Below, one piece after another: positions 54,077 to 63,343 of a stretch of DNA of 64,000 nucleotides. The notes below the pieces were generated by a model. That model made no database searches. It was not told where the DNA came from and saw only the letters and a program-made list of their open reading frames with translations. Each line of letters begins with the position of its first letter. The first letter of the stretch is position 1. Made by a program: the position numbers and the translations under genes. This DNA is from Shouchella rhizosphaerae (GTDB taxonomy: Bacteria; Bacillota; Bacilli; Bacillales; Bacillaceae_D), in assembly GCF_900142675.1 (NCBI RefSeq), contig NZ_FRBS01000004.1:164380-228379 (forward strand), read 5' to 3'.

Positions 54077-55054
54077 TTAAGTCGCAAAAAATGAAGCACG
54101 ACAATAGTGAAAGCCTTTCGCTAGTTCCTGTTTGTCAAGATGCTTGCCAATAAAAACAATTTCACTTTGCCTCTTTTCCTCTTTCGCCCACGGCGCTCCC
54201 TCTGTACTTGCAAATAGCATATGTACGCCTTGAAAAACAACTCTTTTCTCAAGTTGCTTTATATAAAGGACTCCTTTATAACGAAACAACGTTTCTCCTT
54301 TACATTGGACTAAATAGGCAAACCACTTATTCACTTTTTCTAAATCAAGGGGATGATCTTCCTGAAACACAAAAGAAGTCACTTGTTCATTATGGTGGTG
54401 GTGATGCATTTCGGTTAATAAAGTTGGATCTATTTTCACTACATTTTTTAAATCAAAGGATTTTTTCCCAACGACATCTCGACTATCTACATGTGCAAAT
54501 GTTGTATAAATTTGCTTCGCATGTGGGTTCATATCAGCCGTTGTCCCAGTTTATTTTTTTCATCGTCCGTAATCAAATCAACCTTATTTATTAAGAGAAT
54601 ATCAGCAAAAGCGATTTGTTGCCCAGCCTCTTCTTCCGCTAAATGTTGCCAAATATGTTTGGCGTCAACCATCGTAATCACATGATCGCTTTCAAATGAA
54701 TGGGCCGTTTCCTTATCCATTAAAAACGTTTGAATGACGGGTGCCGGATTCGCCATACCCGTTGTCTCAATGACAATACGGTCAAGGGATTCTTCTCGTT
54801 CATTCAAATTTCTTAATCGATTGATTAAATCAGCCCGTACATTGCAACAAATACAACCACTATTCACCTCTATAATTTCTTCCTTAGTTGGCACGACCAA
54901 GTGGCTATCAATCGATGTATCGCCAAATTCATTAATGATGACAGCCACATTTTGCTCATCTATCCCTTTTAAGAAGTGATTGAGCAATGTGGTTTTTCCC
55001 TGCGCCTAGAAAGCCCGTTAAAATCGTTACCGGAACTGTTTGTTGTTTTGGCAA
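54077..55054 (-). pseudogene. CobW/COG0523-type zinc-chaperone GTPase with two frameshifts
   Basis: Read together, three frames give a ~325-residue CobW protein. Part 1 starts at TTG 55054 behind GGAGG (KQQTVPVTILTGFLGAGK) but an AAAAA run at ~55000 has one A too many, breaking the Walker A motif (GAGKTTLLNHFLKG continues in the next frame). Part 2 (54987-54529) holds VAVIINEFGDTSID, the metal motif GCICC (VNSGCICCNVRADL), TTGMANPAPV and NKVDLIT. A second indel near 54532 (one base short) leads to part 3 (MNPHAKQIYTTF, a HHHHH segment, YKGVLYIKQLEKRVVFQGVHMLFA). A Zur box and a good promoter lie upstream, so the intact gene would be made under zinc starvation. Confidence 0.82.
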
Positions 55055-55117
55055 GCCTCTTTTTCCTCCATCGCCTACATTTCCAACTTTGATCGTAACA
55101 TGTGTTGCCGCAAACAC

Positions 55118-55138
55118 AAATCGTATCAATTACGATTT
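55118..55138. promoter_or_regulatory. Zur box upstream of the CobW-type gene
   Basis: AAATCGTATCAATTACGATTT fits the B. subtilis Zur consensus AAATCGTAATNATTACGATTT at 18 of 20 defined positions and covers the predicted transcription start. Confidence 0.85.
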
Positions 55139-55144
55139 AAAAGA

Positions 55145-55173
55145 ATTATATGATGTTCATGTAGGAATGTAAA
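55145..55173 (-). promoter_or_regulatory. sigma-A promoter of the CobW-type gene
   Basis: TTTACA (55173-55168), 17-base spacer and TATAAT (55150-55145) on the minus strand, immediately followed by the Zur box. A near-consensus promoter. Confidence 0.8.
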
Positions 55174-55398
55174 TAGCAAAGATGGTGCCCTCCTTCATAC
55201 GTCGTTTTCCACACAAACGAAAAACAATGGTCAAATCAATTAGAGTTTTCTCCTCTTTTAACAGCGACTTATAACAACTATGATTACCCTCCACAAATCC
55301 ACTTTGATAGAAGCAAAGCAAGAGTTTCAATCAACCAACAGCTCCGATATCCCCCTTTATGGATATCGATTATTATTCGAACGAAAGAAATAAAACTC

Positions 55399-55428
55399 TT
55401 GACGGAATAGCAAAAGAAGTGTTAGCTT
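55399..55428 (+). promoter_or_regulatory. sigma-A promoter of the zinc-uptake operon
   Basis: TTGACG (55399-55404), 18-base spacer, TAGCTT (55423-55428); the predicted start lies inside the Zur box at 55434. Confidence 0.6.
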
Positions 55429-55433
55429 GTAAC

Positions 55434-55454
55434 AAAACGTAATAATTACGATTT
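55434..55454. promoter_or_regulatory. Zur box of the zinc-uptake operon
   Basis: AAAACGTAATAATTACGATTT matches the Bacillus Zur consensus at 19 of 20 defined positions. It sits right behind the promoter and 33 bases before the first start codon. Confidence 0.9.
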
Positions 55455-55486
55455 ATACTTTTACCTTAAAGGAGAGGAAAGAAAAA

Positions 55487-56488
55487 ATGAAAAAGCTACT
55501 TATTGGCTTATCAAGTTTAGTGGTACTCAGTACTTATTTAACAGCATGTCAAGGGACAAAAGAGAAGGAGCAAGTAAACGGAATAGAAAAAGAAGAATCA
55601 GAAGTACATACAGATGAGGATCACTCCCATGGTGATACAAGCGATTTTGAGGCTCCCGAAAAGATAAACATTGAAGGGGTTGCTGATCACTACCATACTG
55701 GCGATGCAATTGAGCTAACTGCAGAACAGGATGAAAAAACAGACTATGATCATTGGCACTGGTATAGCCGAGAAAACGCGGATGAGGAATGGGAAGTCGT
55801 TTCAGGGCAGGAAACGGATACATTTACAGGAGAAGCAACAATAGATGGCTTAGAAATAAAAGCTGTATTATTCGATCATGACCATAAGCCTCACGTTCAA
55901 TCTGCACCAGTCAAAGTGGTGATTGATGATCATCATGGACATGATGAAGAAAGCCGCCAAATCTATCAAGGCTATTTTGAAGATAGTCAAGTTGAAGATC
56001 GCGAATTGTCTGATTGGGAAGGTGATTGGCAATCGGTTTATCCTTACCTTCTATCTGGAGATCTAGACGAAGTGTTTGAACATAAAGCAGAAGATGGAGA
56101 TAAGACAGCAGATGAGTACAAGCAATATTATACGGTCGGATATGAAACAGATGTTGATCGTATCATCATTGAAGACAATATTGTCACTTTCTTTGAAAAT
56201 GACAACGAGTATGCAGGAGAGTACGAGTCAGATGGTTACGAGATTCTTACCTATGAAGCAGGCAATAGAGGGGTACGATTTATCTTTAAATTAGTTGATG
56301 GATCAGATGAAATGCCTCAATACATTCAGTTTAGTGATCACAATATCTATCCCGTAGATTCCCATCATTTCCACTTATATTGGGGAGATGACCGCGAGGC
56401 CCTATTGGACGAAGTTACCAATTGGCCAACGTACTACCCTTCTGAATTAGACAAAGATGGTATCGTACGTGATATGTTGGCACATTAA
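55487..56488 (+). CDS. zinT: zinc-binding lipoprotein: HWHW module plus ZinT domain
   Basis: The 333-residue protein follows AAAGGAGAGG. It is a lipoprotein (lipobox LTAC, Cys21) with an acidic His-containing linker (DEDHSHGD), a ~90-residue His/Trp-rich module at ~60-149 (GVADHYHTGD ... DYDHWHWYSRE ... AVLFDHDHKPH ... VIDDHHGHD), and a ZinT domain at ~155-333 (YQGYFEDSQVEDRELSDWEGDWQSVYPYLLSGDLDEVFE, YYTVGYETDVDRIIIEDN, SDHNIYPVDSHHFHLYWG with the zinc histidines). ZinT proteins bind zinc and hand it to ZnuA/AdcA; fusing an extra module in front is unusual. Confidence 0.92.
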   Translation: MKKLLIGLSSLVVLSTYLTACQGTKEKEQVNGIEKEESEVHTDEDHSHGDTSDFEAPEKINIEGVADHYHTGDAIELTAEQDEKTDYDHWHWYSRENADEEWEVVSGQETDTFTGEATIDGLEIKAVLFDHDHKPHVQSAPVKVVIDDHHGHDEESRQIYQGYFEDSQVEDRELSDWEGDWQSVYPYLLSGDLDEVFEHKAEDGDKTADEYKQYYTVGYETDVDRIIIEDNIVTFFENDNEYAGEYESDGYEILTYEAGNRGVRFIFKLVDGSDEMPQYIQFSDHNIYPVDSHHFHLYWGDDREALLDEVTNWPTYYPSELDKDGIVRDMLAH

Positions 56489-56552
56489 ATGTCGCAGAAG
56501 TTCATTTAAAAGAATATAGTTGAAATTCGTACTAATGTGAGGAGAATATAGG

Positions 56553-58127
56553 ATGAAAAGCACTTGGTTCGCTACCATTTTGTTTAGTTCACTTGTGTGT
56601 ACGACTCTTATAGGCTGTAGCCAAAATGAAGACGAAAATGCTGCAAGTGAGAAATTATCGGTTGTAACATCGTTTTATCCAATGTATGAATTTGCTCAAC
56701 AAGTCGCAGGGGATCGTGCAGACGTATCACTCATGGTTTCTGCAGGAGAAGATGCTCATCATTATGAACCAAGTGCCCAAGATGTAGCGGCTGTGAATGA
56801 GGCAAAAGTATTTGTCTATAGTAGTGAAGAAATGGAACATTGGGTTTCAAGTCTATTAAACACAGTCGAAAACGATGATCTCGTCATTGCTCGCACAGCA
56901 GATGGTGTGGATGTAGTTGATACGAGTGGATCAGGTCATGCTCATGACCACGATCAACATGGAGACGAGGAAAAGCAACAAGCTGCTGGAACGATCAGCA
57001 TTCAAGGGGTTGCGGATCATTATCATACTGGCAACATGATTGAATTAACGGCGGAAATAGATGAAGAGGTAGACTATGATCATTGGCACTGGTATACAAG
57101 AGAAAGTGCGGATGATGAATGGGCAACTGTTCCGAATCAAGGAGGACCTGAATTCAACTATGAGGCATCAAGAGAAAGCTTTGAGGTCCGGGCAGTCCTT
57201 TTTGATGAGAACCACAATGAATACGCCGAGTCAGACCCAGTAGAAATTGTCATTGATGATCATGGCCAGGAAGACGAACATGAGCACGATGAGGAACATG
57301 GTCAACACCATGAACATGGAAGTGATAGCGCAATTGAAATAGTTGGATTGGCGGATCACTACCATACAGGAGACGTGGTTACACTCGTTGCGCTGCTTGA
57401 AGAAGACGTAGACTACGATCATTGGCACTGGTACACACGTATGAGTGAAGAGGATGAATGGGAAGCTGTATCTGGTCAAGGAACCGACCACTTTGAGTAT
57501 AAAACGACTGGAGAAAGCTTCGAAGTACGGGCAGTCCTTTTTGATGACGATCATCATACGTATGCAGAATCAGAGCCAGTATCGGTCATTATTGATGATC
57601 ATGAATCACACGATCCACATATTTGGCTAGACCCTGTATTGGCACAAGAGCAAGTTAATGTTATCCGCGATGCCCTGATTGAGGCAGATCCAGACGGACA
57701 AGCGATTTATGAGGAAAATGCAGAAGCCTTTAATAAAGAGCTTCAAGCCTTACATGAGGACTATCAAGTTGCTCTTGAAGATGCAGAAAGCCGCGTTTTT
57801 GTCGTACAACACCAAGCATTTGGATACCTTGCGCAACGTTATCAGTTAGAGCAAGTAGCGATTGGCGGTTTATCTACAGAAGTAGAACCAAGTCCATCGC
57901 GCATTGCTGAAATTGGAAACCTCGTGGAAGAACATAATGTGCCCGTTATTTATTATCAACAAGGGGCAAATTCAGCCATTGCCGAAACAGTCGCTACTGA
58001 AACAGGGACAGAGACCGCCGTTTTGTATGACTTAGAAGTACTGTCTGAAGAGCTACAAGCAGAAAATCTAGGATACGTCGACGCCATGCGTAAAAACTTG
58101 GAAGCTTTACAGGTAAGCATCAAATAA
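56553..58127 (+). CDS. adcA: zinc ABC transporter substrate-binding lipoprotein AdcA with two inserted HWHW modules
   Basis: The 524-residue lipoprotein (lipobox LIGC, Cys22) is a ZnuA/AdcA cluster A-I protein: VVTSFYPMYEFAQQVAGD, AGEDAHHYEPSAQD with zinc ligand His70, DPHIWLDPVLAQEQ (His356) and VVQHQAFGYLAQRY. The usual short His-rich loop between the first two is replaced by ~230 residues: HAHDHDQHGDEE, module 1 (148-237), a second His/Glu tract (DEHEHDEEHGQHHEHG), and module 2 (261-350). Both modules repeat the one in the preceding ZinT-like protein. It delivers zinc to AdcB/AdcC. Typical family length is ~300 residues. Confidence 0.94.
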   Translation: MKSTWFATILFSSLVCTTLIGCSQNEDENAASEKLSVVTSFYPMYEFAQQVAGDRADVSLMVSAGEDAHHYEPSAQDVAAVNEAKVFVYSSEEMEHWVSSLLNTVENDDLVIARTADGVDVVDTSGSGHAHDHDQHGDEEKQQAAGTISIQGVADHYHTGNMIELTAEIDEEVDYDHWHWYTRESADDEWATVPNQGGPEFNYEASRESFEVRAVLFDENHNEYAESDPVEIVIDDHGQEDEHEHDEEHGQHHEHGSDSAIEIVGLADHYHTGDVVTLVALLEEDVDYDHWHWYTRMSEEDEWEAVSGQGTDHFEYKTTGESFEVRAVLFDDDHHTYAESEPVSVIIDDHESHDPHIWLDPVLAQEQVNVIRDALIEADPDGQAIYEENAEAFNKELQALHEDYQVALEDAESRVFVVQHQAFGYLAQRYQLEQVAIGGLSTEVEPSPSRIAEIGNLVEEHNVPVIYYQQGANSAIAETVATETGTETAVLYDLEVLSEELQAENLGYVDAMRKNLEALQVSIK

Positions 58128-58182
58128 CAAGATAATTAAACGATGGCAGATAGGAAACAACGAATAGAAAGGTCGTTTCATT

Positions 58183-58890
58183 ATGCATTATATTGAAGTA
58201 AAGAATCTCGCCTTTCAGTATGAACATGAACCGCTGTTAGAAAATATTTCATTTGAAGTAAATGCAGAAGATTTTGTGATGCTAACTGGAGAAAATGGTG
58301 CCGCAAAGACAACTTTGTTGCGCAATATTTTAGGTTTGCTGAAACCAACAAAAGGCAGCGTCCGCATTTCACCAAAAAATCGTTTTGGCGAGAAGCTCAT
58401 GATCGGATATGTTTCACAGCAGGTTGCCTCGTTTAACGCTGGATTTCCAAGTACTGTGCTTGAATTTGTGCAATCCGGCCGCTATCAAAGGGGCAAATGG
58501 TTTAAAAGATTAGATAAAGTAGACAAGGAGCATGTGCGGCGCTCACTAGAATCCGTGGGAATGTGGGACATGCGCCATAACAAAATAGGCGAATTATCTG
58601 GCGGGCAAAAACAGCGGATTTCGATTGCCCGTGTATTTGCAACAGACCCTGATTTGTTTGTCCTAGATGAACCGACGACTGGAATGGATGTGAATTCTAG
58701 AGAAGAATTCTATAAATTGTTGAAGCACAATTGTCGTGAACATGGGAAAGCGATTTTAATGGTTACCCATGATCATGAAGAAATCCGTCATTATGCTGAT
58801 AAACATATTGAGCTAGTCAGGAAGGAGGGCTCTCCATGGAGATGTTTTTCCATGGATTCATGCAAAGAGCTGTCCAAGCCTCCCTGCTAA
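58183..58890 (+). CDS. adcC: zinc ABC transporter ATP-binding protein
   Basis: The 235-residue ATPase has Walker A GENGAAKTT (36-44), signature LSGGQKQR, Walker B LFVLDEPTTGMD and the switch His in MVTHDHEE. The Walker A has Ala where most ABC proteins have the last Gly before Lys; as I recall, streptococcal AdcC proteins share this, along with SFNAGFPSTVLEFVQSGRY and the C-terminal SPWRCF, so it is a family trait rather than a defect. The 3' end overlaps adcB by 55 bases. Confidence 0.94.
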   Translation: MHYIEVKNLAFQYEHEPLLENISFEVNAEDFVMLTGENGAAKTTLLRNILGLLKPTKGSVRISPKNRFGEKLMIGYVSQQVASFNAGFPSTVLEFVQSGRYQRGKWFKRLDKVDKEHVRRSLESVGMWDMRHNKIGELSGGQKQRISIARVFATDPDLFVLDEPTTGMDVNSREEFYKLLKHNCREHGKAILMVTHDHEEIRHYADKHIELVRKEGSPWRCFSMDSCKELSKPPC

Positions 58891-59666
58891 TCTCATTCAT
58901 TGCACCATTGTTAGGCTTGTTTTTAATATTGCGTAGACAGTCTCTAATGGCGGATACTTTATCCCATGTATCCTTAGCCGGTGTAGCACTAGGTTTGCTA
59001 ATCGGCGTCAATCCAACGTGGACCAATCTTTTAGTCGTTGCGGCAATTGCCATCATGCTTGAATATTTACGAGTGGTGTATCGTACGTATTCAGAAATTT
59101 CGATTGCGATCTTAATGTCAGTTGGCATGGCTCTAGCCCTATTCTTGATGGGGTTAAATGAGGGTGGCGCGACTTTAAGTATGAACCAATTTTTATTTGG
59201 CTCCATTGTCACCATTAGTCAGCAGCAAGTATGGATGTTGTTCATCCTAACGATTATGATTAGTCTCCTCTATTTCGTTTTCCGCAAACCTATGTATATT
59301 TTGACATTCGACGAGGAAATTGCCTTCACCGCAGGTTTGCCTATCAAAACGATGTCTATTTTGTTTAACGTGTTAACAGGGGTAACGATTGCAATCATTA
59401 TGCCGATAGTCGGCGCTTTACTCGTTTCAGCCATTATCGTCTTACCTGCTGCAATTTCAATGCGGTTAAGCAAAAGCTTTAATGGTGTTATTTTCATTGG
59501 AATCGTGATTGCCTTAATTGGCATGTTGAGTGGTTTAGTCGCTTCGTATGAATTAGGTACACCACCGGGAGCTTCTATCATATTAATTTTTATGATCCTT
59601 TTTGCTGCGACTGCACTAGTTAAACAGATTTTGCGTCACACTAAATTAGAGAAACGATTTAAATAG
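58836..59666 (+). CDS. adcB: zinc ABC transporter permease
   Basis: The 276-residue protein has eight or nine hydrophobic helices and the ZnuB/AdcB pattern: LLGLFLILRRQSLMADTLSHVSLAGVALG, FGSIVTISQQQVW, AGLPIKTMSILFNVLTGVTIAIIMPIVGALLVSAIIVLPAA. It starts behind AGGAGGG inside the end of adcC. It completes the operon zinT-adcA-adcC-adcB, which is followed by a terminator. Confidence 0.95.
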   Translation: MEMFFHGFMQRAVQASLLISFIAPLLGLFLILRRQSLMADTLSHVSLAGVALGLLIGVNPTWTNLLVVAAIAIMLEYLRVVYRTYSEISIAILMSVGMALALFLMGLNEGGATLSMNQFLFGSIVTISQQQVWMLFILTIMISLLYFVFRKPMYILTFDEEIAFTAGLPIKTMSILFNVLTGVTIAIIMPIVGALLVSAIIVLPAAISMRLSKSFNGVIFIGIVIALIGMLSGLVASYELGTPPGASIILIFMILFAATALVKQILRHTKLEKRFK

Positions 59667-59757
59667 AAGTGATGGCATAAATTTTAATGACCGTTTTGCT
59701 TCGCCAGGGCCATGTTGTTCGTTTGGGCAAACCTCGATTTATCGAACCACTTTTAAA

Positions 59758-59796
59758 AAACGGCTTAAGCTCTAGACATCAGAGCTTAAGCCGTTT
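59758..59796. terminator. terminator after the zinc operon
   Basis: Perfect 16-base arms AAACGGCTTAAGCTCT / AGAGCTTAAGCCGTTT around a 7-base loop, lying between convergent transcription units. Confidence 0.88.
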
Positions 59797-59838
59797 ACAT
59801 GGTGATTATTTCGACTGCCTACTTGGACAAAGGTTCAC

Positions 59839-61308
59839 TCAACTTCTAATCAAAACCGTTTTAATCGCCGTATAAAATTCTTTGGCAGCTTCTCCTTGTT
59901 CACGCGTTCCTGTACTTGAAGCTTTCATCCCGCCAAATGGCGCCTGTAATTCGACTCCGGCACTTTCTGAGTTAACACGGACTAATCCAGCTTCGATGTC
60001 ATCAATGAAAGAAAGAGCTGAGCCAATATTGGATGTGTATAAGGATGCGCTTAACCCAAATTCAGTGTCATTTGCAATATCTATTGCTTCTTCGACAGTT
60101 TTTACTTTAATGAGAGCAATGACTGGTCCAAATATTTCTTCCTGGGCAATACGCATTGTGGACGTCACCTGTTCAAATATCGCTGGTTCAACGTAGAAGC
60201 CATGAGCGTATTCATTTTCAGTTAACCGTTGCCCACCGAATAGAAGTGTAGCGCCTTCTTCTTGGCCGATTTGAATGTACTCTAAAACGGTATTTAATTG
60301 GCTTTCACTGGCGCACGGCCCCATCCAAATGCTTGAATTCATTCCATCGCCAATCGTAATCTTTTTCGTTTCCGCTAAAAGGGCGGCTTTCAGTTCTTCG
60401 TAAATCCCTTCTTGTACAATGACACGACTCGTTGCTGTACATTTTTGCCCTGTTGATTTAAAGGCACCGCTTAAAATTCCTTGCACAGCGCTTTGGACAT
60501 CTGCGTCGTCTAGAACAATGACCGGATTTTTCCCGCCCATTTCCAGTTGGTATTTTATGCCATTAGCGCTTGCTGCTTTTGCGACTCGTTTACCGGTGGA
60601 CTCCGATCCAGTGAACGTAATCCCGTTTAATTTCTTGCTATTTATAAGCGCTTCGCCAACAATGGAGCCTTTTCCGGTTATAAAGTTCAATACCCCTTTA
60701 GGAAGGCCTGCATGTTCAAAACACTTAACCACTTTAGCGGCTGTGACCGCACTTTCAGAAGCTGGCTTAAAGACAACCGTATTTCCATAAACCAATGCCG
60801 GAGCGATTTTCCATATAGGGATTGCTACTGGAAAGTTCCAAGGGGTAATGATGCCAACTACGCCCAAAGGCGTCCGTTTTGTAAACATTAGCGCCTCTTT
60901 ATCGGAAGCTGGAATCACTTCCCCCTCTTTTCTCATCCCTTCTGCTGCATAATACCGTAAGATCGCTATCCCACGTTGCGTTTCACCAATTGCTTCGGGC
61001 AACGTTTTTCCCATTTCCTTTGTTAACGTTTCGGCAATGTCATCAACGTTTTTTTCTAACTCATTTGCGACACTAGCTAATAGTTGGCCCCGTTGATATG
61101 CCCCGGTTTTACGCCAGCCGATTTTCGCTTCAGTCGCCGATTGAATCGCCTCATCGACTTCTTCAGTTGTCGAAGACTGGAGTTGGCCGATCGTTTCAGT
61201 TTTGTTCGCTGGATTCACACTATCCATTACTTGTCCGCTCGTACTGTCTTTCCATTCACCGTTGATGTAATTTTGAAATACTTCTACTGTTTGTGTAAAT
61301 TTCGCCAC
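59839..61308 (-). CDS. gucD: aldehyde dehydrogenase, probable 2-oxoglutarate semialdehyde dehydrogenase
   Basis: The 489-residue enzyme starts at GTG 61308 (weak ribosome site). It has the aldehyde dehydrogenase core: [38 protein letters not shown], the general base in [13 protein letters not shown] and the catalytic Cys in [13 protein letters not shown]. The [10 protein letters not shown] form and C-terminal [19 protein letters not shown] point to the group oxidising 2,5-dioxopentanoate to 2-oxoglutarate. Its neighbours, a ketodeoxy-acid lyase and an FAH-family dehydratase, support that step. Confidence 0.87.
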   Translation of the reverse strand: MAKFTQTVEVFQNYINGEWKDSTSGQVMDSVNPANKTETIGQLQSSTTEEVDEAIQSATEAKIGWRKTGAYQRGQLLASVANELEKNVDDIAETLTKEMGKTLPEAIGETQRGIAILRYYAAEGMRKEGEVIPASDKEALMFTKRTPLGVVGIITPWNFPVAIPIWKIAPALVYGNTVVFKPASESAVTAAKVVKCFEHAGLPKGVLNFITGKGSIVGEALINSKKLNGITFTGSESTGKRVAKAASANGIKYQLEMGGKNPVIVLDDADVQSAVQGILSGAFKSTGQKCTATSRVIVQEGIYEELKAALLAETKKITIGDGMNSSIWMGPCASESQLNTVLEYIQIGQEEGATLLFGGQRLTENEYAHGFYVEPAIFEQVTSTMRIAQEEIFGPVIALIKVKTVEEAIDIANDTEFGLSASLYTSNIGSALSFIDDIEAGLVRVNSESAGVELQAPFGGMKASSTGTREQGEAAKEFYTAIKTVLIRS

Positions 61309-61358
61309 TTATACGCACCCCTATCTGATTTTATTTAACTTACTAGAATTCCAATCAA

Positions 61359-62276
61359 TCAGTCTTCTTTCCATTTACGATTGATGTTATCGACGATTCT
61401 TTCTACTTCTGACCTTGTATTGGCGTTAATTAAATGAAAAGGTTTCTTATGATAGACACGTTCACCGTTAAACCATCTATAGGAAACCGCCTCTTTAATC
61501 GTTGAAAAGAATGAGTTGTTTATATCATATAGTTGCATGGCTTCGGCTATTAGGTTTTGGTAACGATTCACTGCTTCGAAATGTTGCTGTTCCATCGCTT
61601 TCTTTAGCTTGACGGAGATTTCTGGGAATACGACAGCTGTACTATTAATACTTCCGTTGGTGCCGATCATCATACCAGGTAATAAATGATCATCAAAACC
61701 TGTTAAAATTACAAATTCGGTGTTTTTAGGTCTAACGTTTTCAATTAATTTTCTGTATCTGCCTATGTCACTAACCGTTTCTTTTATTCCTTTTAAATTG
61801 TCATGTCTTTCTAGTAACTCAGGAATAATGTTTACTGGGATCTCTTGTGATGAAAGCATCGGCACATTATAGAGATAGGCATCTATTTTAATCGATTGAA
61901 TAATTTCGCTGAAATAATCGATCAGTTGTGCTTCACTTAATGGCCAATAAAAGGGATTAACAATTAAAACTGCATCCGCTCCTGCTTTTTCAGCTTTTAT
62001 CGCTAAATCTACCGCCTCTTCAACAACATTGCTTCCAACATTCACCATACACTTAACCCGCTTATTGATATAGGGGATAACGTGATCGATATAATCGCTC
62101 TTTTGTTGGTGCGTCATTGAAGTGAACTCACCGCTGCTCCCTAATAAGAGAAGTCCATCTACCTCTTTTTCAATCAGAATATCGATTAGTCGGAAATTCG
62201 TTTCTTTATCTACTGAGCCATTTTCATCAAAAAACGTAACAAGTGGAGGAATGATGCCTTGCAACAACTTAATCAC
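61359..62276 (-). CDS. DapA-family lyase/dehydratase acting on a 2-keto-3-deoxy sugar acid
   Basis: The 305-residue barrel enzyme starts at GTG 62276, 9 bases after the FAH-family gene stop. The Schiff-base Lys lies in NLKGIKETVSDI; LLLLGSSGEFTSMTHQQK and YLYNVPMLSS with the catalytic Tyr are typical of the dihydrodipicolinate synthase/N-acetylneuraminate lyase superfamily. In this setting it is more likely a 2-keto-3-deoxy-pentonate/gluconate aldolase or a 5-keto-4-deoxyglucarate dehydratase than lysine synthesis. Confidence 0.82.
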   Translation of the reverse strand: MIKLLQGIIPPLVTFFDENGSVDKETNFRLIDILIEKEVDGLLLLGSSGEFTSMTHQQKSDYIDHVIPYINKRVKCMVNVGSNVVEEAVDLAIKAEKAGADAVLIVNPFYWPLSEAQLIDYFSEIIQSIKIDAYLYNVPMLSSQEIPVNIIPELLERHDNLKGIKETVSDIGRYRKLIENVRPKNTEFVILTGFDDHLLPGMMIGTNGSINSTAVVFPEISVKLKKAMEQQHFEAVNRYQNLIAEAMQLYDINNSFFSTIKEAVSYRWFNGERVYHKKPFHLINANTRSEVERIVDNINRKWKED

Positions 62277-62287
62277 CTCAGACTTCT

Positions 62288-63160
62288 TTATTTTTGAAAG
62301 GAACCGACATAATTCTTTAATGTGCCGATGGGTGTAGAGCTAATGTCAATCACATCGCCTACCGCTAATGTGAAATCGTTATCGGGAACAATACACGTGC
62401 CCGTCAATAAGACCGTTCCAGGTACGATGTCATTGTCGCGTATTAGAAACTCTACTAATTCCTCTAATTTTCTTTTTAATTGACTCACACTTGCTGACCC
62501 CTGGAAAACAACCTCGTGCTCCCTGCTAATCGTACACATAATCGAAAGCTCATATGGATTTTCAATGCCAGTTGGCATAAGGATGGCTGGGCCAATGGAA
62601 CAAGATTTTTTCCACACTTTCGCCTGTGGCAAATATAAAGGATTTTCGCCCTCAATATCTCTGCAACTCATATCATTTCCTAATGTATAACCAATGATCT
62701 CTTCCCCTTCGCCAATAACTAAGCCTAGTTCAGGTTCAGGAATTTGCCAGTTTGAATCACTTCGGATCAATAACTCTTTATTTGGACCTTGGGTGCGCCG
62801 TGCAGTCGATTTTAAAAAGATCTCAGGGCGCTCAGCGTCATACACTTTATCGTAAAACGTTAATACATCGAGCTTTCCATTCGTTGCTTCGTAATTTCGG
62901 GCCTCTCTGCTTTTCATGTATGTTACTCCCGAAGCCCATACCTCATCTGCCTCTATTGGGATCTCCAAAGCCGTTTCTTCAATTGATACTGGAGCTAGGC
63001 TGTTCTCTTTAATATACATTTCTGCTGTTTTCGCATTTTCTTTAAGATAATAATAAAAATTCACATAGTTATCGAAAGGGACGACATACATTTCAGAAAA
63101 TGTCTGTCCAATCGCAGAATGGACAATATGCTCTGGATCTTTAAATCGAATGAATTTCAT
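62288..63160 (-). CDS. FAH-family 2-keto-3-deoxy-pentonate dehydratase
   Basis: The 290-residue protein starts behind AAAGGAG. The C-terminal FAH domain has VWASGVTYMKSREAR, PEIFLKSTARRTQGPN, IPEPELGLVIGEGEEIIGYTLGNDMSCRDIEGENPLYLPQAKVWKKSCSIGP and GTVLLTGTCIVPD. The segments MSCRDIEGENPLYLPQAK and WQIPEPELGLV are those of 2-keto-3-deoxy-arabinonate dehydratase. It converts the ketodeoxy acid to 2-oxoglutarate semialdehyde, the substrate of the aldehyde dehydrogenase two genes on. Confidence 0.85.
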   Translation of the reverse strand: MKFIRFKDPEHIVHSAIGQTFSEMYVVPFDNYVNFYYYLKENAKTAEMYIKENSLAPVSIEETALEIPIEADEVWASGVTYMKSREARNYEATNGKLDVLTFYDKVYDAERPEIFLKSTARRTQGPNKELLIRSDSNWQIPEPELGLVIGEGEEIIGYTLGNDMSCRDIEGENPLYLPQAKVWKKSCSIGPAILMPTGIENPYELSIMCTISREHEVVFQGSASVSQLKRKLEELVEFLIRDNDIVPGTVLLTGTCIVPDNDFTLAVGDVIDISSTPIGTLKNYVGSFQK

Positions 63161-63343
63161 ATAGAGTTAGTCTCCTTTTTGGATAGATTGTTTAGCCGGG
63201 TTTCAAATCGAACCTGCCCAAAGCATGATAACGCATTCATTTTTTTAGTCACTAACCGGAATACATATGAAAGCCGCCTTTTTTCAATCCAAGAAAATGG
63301 TCTTGAACCAAAACCATTATTCTTGGATTCTCACAAATTCGTT

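Noticed and set aside
55345-55368. Inverted repeat CGATATCC / GGATATCG between the two Zur boxes
   Set aside because: Short arms with an 8-base spacer, not at either promoter and not resembling a known operator; probably chance.
58183-58890. AdcC Walker A with Ala in place of the last Gly taken as a defect
   Set aside because: I recall the same GENGAAKTT in streptococcal AdcC proteins, and all other ATPase motifs are intact.
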